7,538 bases of DNA, taken from NCBI GenBank assembly GCA_023456995.1, contig JAEWNU010000218.1, positions 1 to 7,538 on the forward strand. The letters are read 5' to 3'. The stretch comes from Bacillota bacterium. GTDB lineage: Bacteria > Bacillota > Clostridia > Oscillospirales > Ruminococcaceae. Position numbers and translations under genes: made by a program. The notes below the pieces were generated by a model, which had not been told where the DNA came from, searched no databases, and saw only the letters and a list, made by a program, of their open reading frames with translations. Shown here piece after piece: positions 5,185 through 7,538 of the stretch (its first letter is position 1; each line of letters begins with the position of its first letter).

Positions 5185-5628
5185 ATGAAGAGAAGAGATG
5201 CGCGAGAAGCTGCATTCCTGCTTATTTTTGAAAAATCCTTTCGCAAAGAACCTATGGACGAGCTTATTGCGCTGGCTGTTGAGTGCCGTGCGCTTGAGCT
5301 TAATGACTATGCGCGTCGGCTGGTACTGACAGCAGACGAAAAAGAGGCCGAGCTTGACCAAAATATCGAGAAATACTTGTCAAACTGGAAAATTAACCGT
5401 CTCGCGCGAGTTACCTTGGCTGTGCTGCGGCTGGCAATTTGCGAGTTAAGCTATTTTCCGGATATTCCGGTGCGCGTCACCATTAACGAGGCCATTGAGC
5501 TGGCCAAGAAATATGCAACTGAGAACGACGCTTCATATATCAACGGCGTGTTGGGTTCTTTTGTCAAGGAAGCTGCGCCGGTTAAGAATAAAGAGGCTGA
5601 TGAGAATGAATCATGCGCGGATATTTAG
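5185..5628 (+). CDS. nusB: Transcription antitermination factor NusB
   Basis: All-helical RNA-binding protein that, with NusE (ribosomal protein S10), recognises boxA RNA and supports antitermination of rRNA operons. The 147 residues show the expected pattern: a basic N-terminal RRDAREAAFLLIFE (helix 1, residues 3–16), W68 and R72 in NWKINRLARVTLAVLRLAICEL (67–88), INEAIELAKKYA (100–111) and ASYINGVLGSFVKE (116–129). The length is normal, with a polar C-terminal tail. ATG 5185 follows GAGAGG (5171–5176) at 8 nt. The gene sits 27 nt after the asp23 terminator's first T-run, and its last 16 nt overlap the TsaD-like gene, so the two are likely translationally coupled. Confidence 0.95.
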   Translation: MKRRDAREAAFLLIFEKSFRKEPMDELIALAVECRALELNDYARRLVLTADEKEAELDQNIEKYLSNWKINRLARVTLAVLRLAICELSYFPDIPVRVTINEAIELAKKYATENDASYINGVLGSFVKEAAPVKNKEADENESCADI

Positions 5629-6572
5629 GGATTGATACCAGCAACTATACCACCTCCTGCGCCATTTACCGCGCGGGGGGTGTCGTTTCGCAAAAACGGC
5701 TTTTGCCCGTGCCACAGGGTCAGGTTGGACTGCGGCAGAGCGATGCCGTTTTTTCGCATGTTAAGGCACTTGGAGAGCTAATCAAGCAGCTGCGGGAGCA
5801 GGACGATCAGCCAGTTACCGCCATTGGCGCTTCAATGCGCCCACGCGACGTGGAAGGGTCCTATATGCCTTGTTTTCTAACGGGGCTGATGGCAGCCGAA
5901 ACCGCAGCCGCAGCGATGGGCGTGCCGCTCTATACTTTTTCGCACCAGGCGGGGCATGTTGCGGCGGCTCTTTACGGAGCCGACCGGCTTGATCTAATCG
6001 ATAAGAGCTTTTTAGCGTTTCATCTTTCGGGCGGTACAACTGAGTGTCTGTGGGTTAAGTCGCTGCCAAATGCCGACATTGAGCTATTGAACAGCACCAA
6101 TGATTTGAACGCTGGACAGGTGGTGGACAGGGTGGGGCATATGTTGGGGTTGGATTTCCCAGCGGGTCCCGCAATGGATTCGCTCGCGCAGCAATCCATG
6201 CGCAGTTTTAAGATTAAATCGGCGTTTCAGGGTGAAAATCCTTGCCTTTCCGGTATAGAAAACCAATGTCGGGCCATGCTGACAAAGGGTGAGCCACCTG
6301 CGGATATCGCCCGATTCTGCCTGCTGTCCATATTGTCGGCGCTTTTGAAAATGGCTGAGAACGCTAAAACTACCACCGGCTGCACCGATTTAGTCTTTGC
6401 TGGCGGCGTGATGTCCAATACAATTATCCGCGCCGAGGTCGAAAGACGGTTCAACGGTATTTTTGCGCCGCCCGAATTTTCCTGTGACAATGCGGCGGGT
6501 ATTGCGGTGCTTACGGCACTCGCCGCAGGTGAGATCGTGACACGAAAAATCGGAGGGGGTGCGCAGGTATGA
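5613..6572 (+). CDS. Kae1/TsaD-like ASKHA-fold protein (TsaD paralogue)
   Basis: Member of the Kae1/TsaD (former 'M22 peptidase', O-sialoglycoprotein endopeptidase) superfamily. Canonical TsaD transfers threonylcarbamoyl to A37 of tRNA together with TsaB and TsaE. The 319 residues keep the fold: phosphate-loop GIDTSNYTTS (6–15), metal-site HQAGH (H111, H115), FHLSGGTTE (136–144), DFPAGPAMDSLA (181–192), AGGVMSN (263–269), and CDNAAGIA with D292 as the third metal ligand. Differences from canonical TsaD are clear: the usual ETSCDET is DTSNYTT, the HxEGH motif lacks the Glu, and the region around 30–90 diverges. It is therefore better called a paralogue than TsaD itself; similar genes are found between nusB and xseA in Clostridia. 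ATG 5613 overlaps nusB by 16 nt and lacks a well-spaced ribosome binding site, so translation probably depends on nusB. The substrate is unknown. Confidence 0.85.
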   Translation: MRGYLGIDTSNYTTSCAIYRAGGVVSQKRLLPVPQGQVGLRQSDAVFSHVKALGELIKQLREQDDQPVTAIGASMRPRDVEGSYMPCFLTGLMAAETAAAAMGVPLYTFSHQAGHVAAALYGADRLDLIDKSFLAFHLSGGTTECLWVKSLPNADIELLNSTNDLNAGQVVDRVGHMLGLDFPAGPAMDSLAQQSMRSFKIKSAFQGENPCLSGIENQCRAMLTKGEPPADIARFCLLSILSALLKMAENAKTTTGCTDLVFAGGVMSNTIIRAEVERRFNGIFAPPEFSCDNAAGIAVLTALAAGEIVTRKIGGGAQV

Positions 6573-7538
6573 AACTGCCGATTTTAAAGGTCTCTCAGCT
6601 AAACCGTTATGTCAAATCACAGCTCGAAGGCGACCCTAGACTTAAAGAGGTCTACGTCGCGGGCGAAATTGGTACCCTGACCGCTAACCAGCGCTCGGGG
6701 CACCTTTACTTTACGCTACGCGATGACATGTCGTCGATTAAGGCTGTTATGTTTGCTGGCAATGCCATGCAGCTAAAGTTTATGCCTCAAAGCGGGTTGG
6801 CGGTTATAGCACGTGGTGCGGCCACCCTTTATGAGCGCGATGGCTCATTCCAGTTGATGGTGTCCGAGCTGATGCTCGATGGTGCAGGCGCACAGGGGTT
6901 TGCTTTTGAAAAGCAAAAACAGCTGCTGGCTGCAAAAGGCTTTTTTGATGAGCGTAAAAAGCGTGCTATTCCGTCTAATCCGGCGACGATTGGTGTGGTC
7001 ACATCCGATTCGGGTGCCGCGCTGCACGATATCATCAGTGTGATCGCGCGCAAAAATCCCACGGTACAGCTGCTATTTGTACCTGCTGTTGTACAGGGGC
7101 CGGAAGCGCCTGCCTCGATTGCCACGGCGATTGCGACTCTTAACCGCGATGGTCGTAGCGAGGTTTTGATTATCGGGCGCGGGGGCGGTTCCGTTGAAGA
7201 TCTCTGGGCCTTTAACGAAGAGCCGGTGGTGCGCGCTGTGGCTCAGTCCCGCATTCCAACTATTTCGGCCGTGGGACACGAGACCGATATCACACTGTGT
7301 GACCTAGCCGCCGACCTGCGCGCTGCTACACCGACTGCTGCCGCTGAGCTGGCCGCAACCGACCGCGCACAGCTTTTAGAACGGCTGGCACAGCACAGAA
7401 ATATGCTTAAAAATGCAATGGTGCATCAATTTATTTCGAAGGAAAGGCTGCTGCTTGAAAAAAAATCGGCTGAACCCCTAAAAAATCCGTGGTTTTTTAT
7501 TAATAAAAATAGACAAAGATTGAATAATTTGATAGAAT
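6569..7538 (+). CDS. xseA: Exodeoxyribonuclease VII large subunit (3' partial)
   Basis: Catalytic large subunit of exonuclease VII, which degrades single-stranded DNA from both ends together with several XseB subunits. The window holds the first 323 codons; the family is usually about 400–450 residues, so roughly the last quarter is missing. The N-terminal OB-fold (about 1–100) contains VAGEIGTLTANQRSGHLYFTLRD-type sequence for ssDNA binding. The catalytic domain includes KRAIPSNPATIGVVTS (about 131–146), the hallmark GRGGGSVEDLWAFNEE (203–218), and AVGHETDITLCDLAADLRAATPTAAAEL with H237, E238, T239 and D240. After that a long coiled-coil region begins and is cut by the window edge. ATG 6569 overlaps the preceding stop as ATGA and follows GGAGGGGG (6552–6559) at 9 nt. 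In related genomes xseB normally follows, which is a reasonable expectation here. Confidence 0.95.
   Translation, partial: MKLPILKVSQLNRYVKSQLEGDPRLKEVYVAGEIGTLTANQRSGHLYFTLRDDMSSIKAVMFAGNAMQLKFMPQSGLAVIARGAATLYERDGSFQLMVSELMLDGAGAQGFAFEKQKQLLAAKGFFDERKKRAIPSNPATIGVVTSDSGAALHDIISVIARKNPTVQLLFVPAVVQGPEAPASIATAIATLNRDGRSEVLIIGRGGGSVEDLWAFNEEPVVRAVAQSRIPTISAVGHETDITLCDLAADLRAATPTAAAELAATDRAQLLERLAQHRNMLKNAMVHQFISKERLLLEKKSAEPLKNPWFFINKNRQRLNNLIE

Noticed and set aside
5613..6572. Annotation as canonical tRNA A37 threonylcarbamoyltransferase tsaD
   Set aside because: The N-terminal and HxEGH motifs differ from canonical TsaD, and the nusB–xseA context is that of a clostridial paralogue.

Overview
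The window looks like a chromosomal segment of an endospore-forming Clostridia species, most likely in the Oscillospirales/Ruminococcaceae range. The reasons are a complete, correctly ordered spoIIIA sporulation operon, moderate GC content, strong GGAGG-type ribosome binding sites, and the neighbourhood Asp23 – nusB – Kae1/TsaD-like – xseA. All genes lie on the + strand. No mobile element, tRNA, rRNA, CRISPR array or attachment site was seen.

Block 1 (1–4341) is the spoIIIA operon: spoIIIAA (5' end cut by the window), spoIIIAB, AC, AD, AE, AF, AG and AH. The genes overlap or sit within about 20 nt of each other, so they should be one transcript and translationally coupled. The sigma-E promoter expected for this operon would be upstream of the window. 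The products build the SpoIIIA side of the mother cell–forespore channel: AA is the cytosolic ATPase, AB to AF are membrane proteins, and AG and AH carry ring-building (YscJ/FliF-like) domains facing the intermembrane space, where AH pairs with forespore SpoIIQ.

Block 2 (4342–4740) is a 399-nt intergenic region separating sporulation from housekeeping genes. It holds a perfect 14-bp hairpin without a U-tract (4440–4472), a good sigma-A-type promoter with extended -10 (4566–4593), and a leader of about 140 nt. By eye, the first 80 nt of this leader fold as a three-way junction whose closing stem runs directly into seven Ts (4596–4680). A mutually exclusive pairing with downstream sequence is also visible. 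This resembles a transcription attenuator and is the most novel-looking element here; I could not match it to a known riboswitch class.

Block 3 (4741–7538) is an Asp23/Gls24-family gene, an intrinsic terminator, nusB, a Kae1/TsaD-like paralogue overlapping nusB by 16 nt, and xseA, whose start overlaps the previous stop (ATGA) and which runs off the window end. NusB acts in antitermination, XseA is the large subunit of exonuclease VII, and the role of the TsaD-like protein is not established.

Oddities include a 104-nt overlap of spoIIIAA into spoIIIAB that one extra T would abolish, a terminator between asp23 and nusB with no clear promoter after it, and a possible 14-codon leader ORF inside the attenuator-like RNA.
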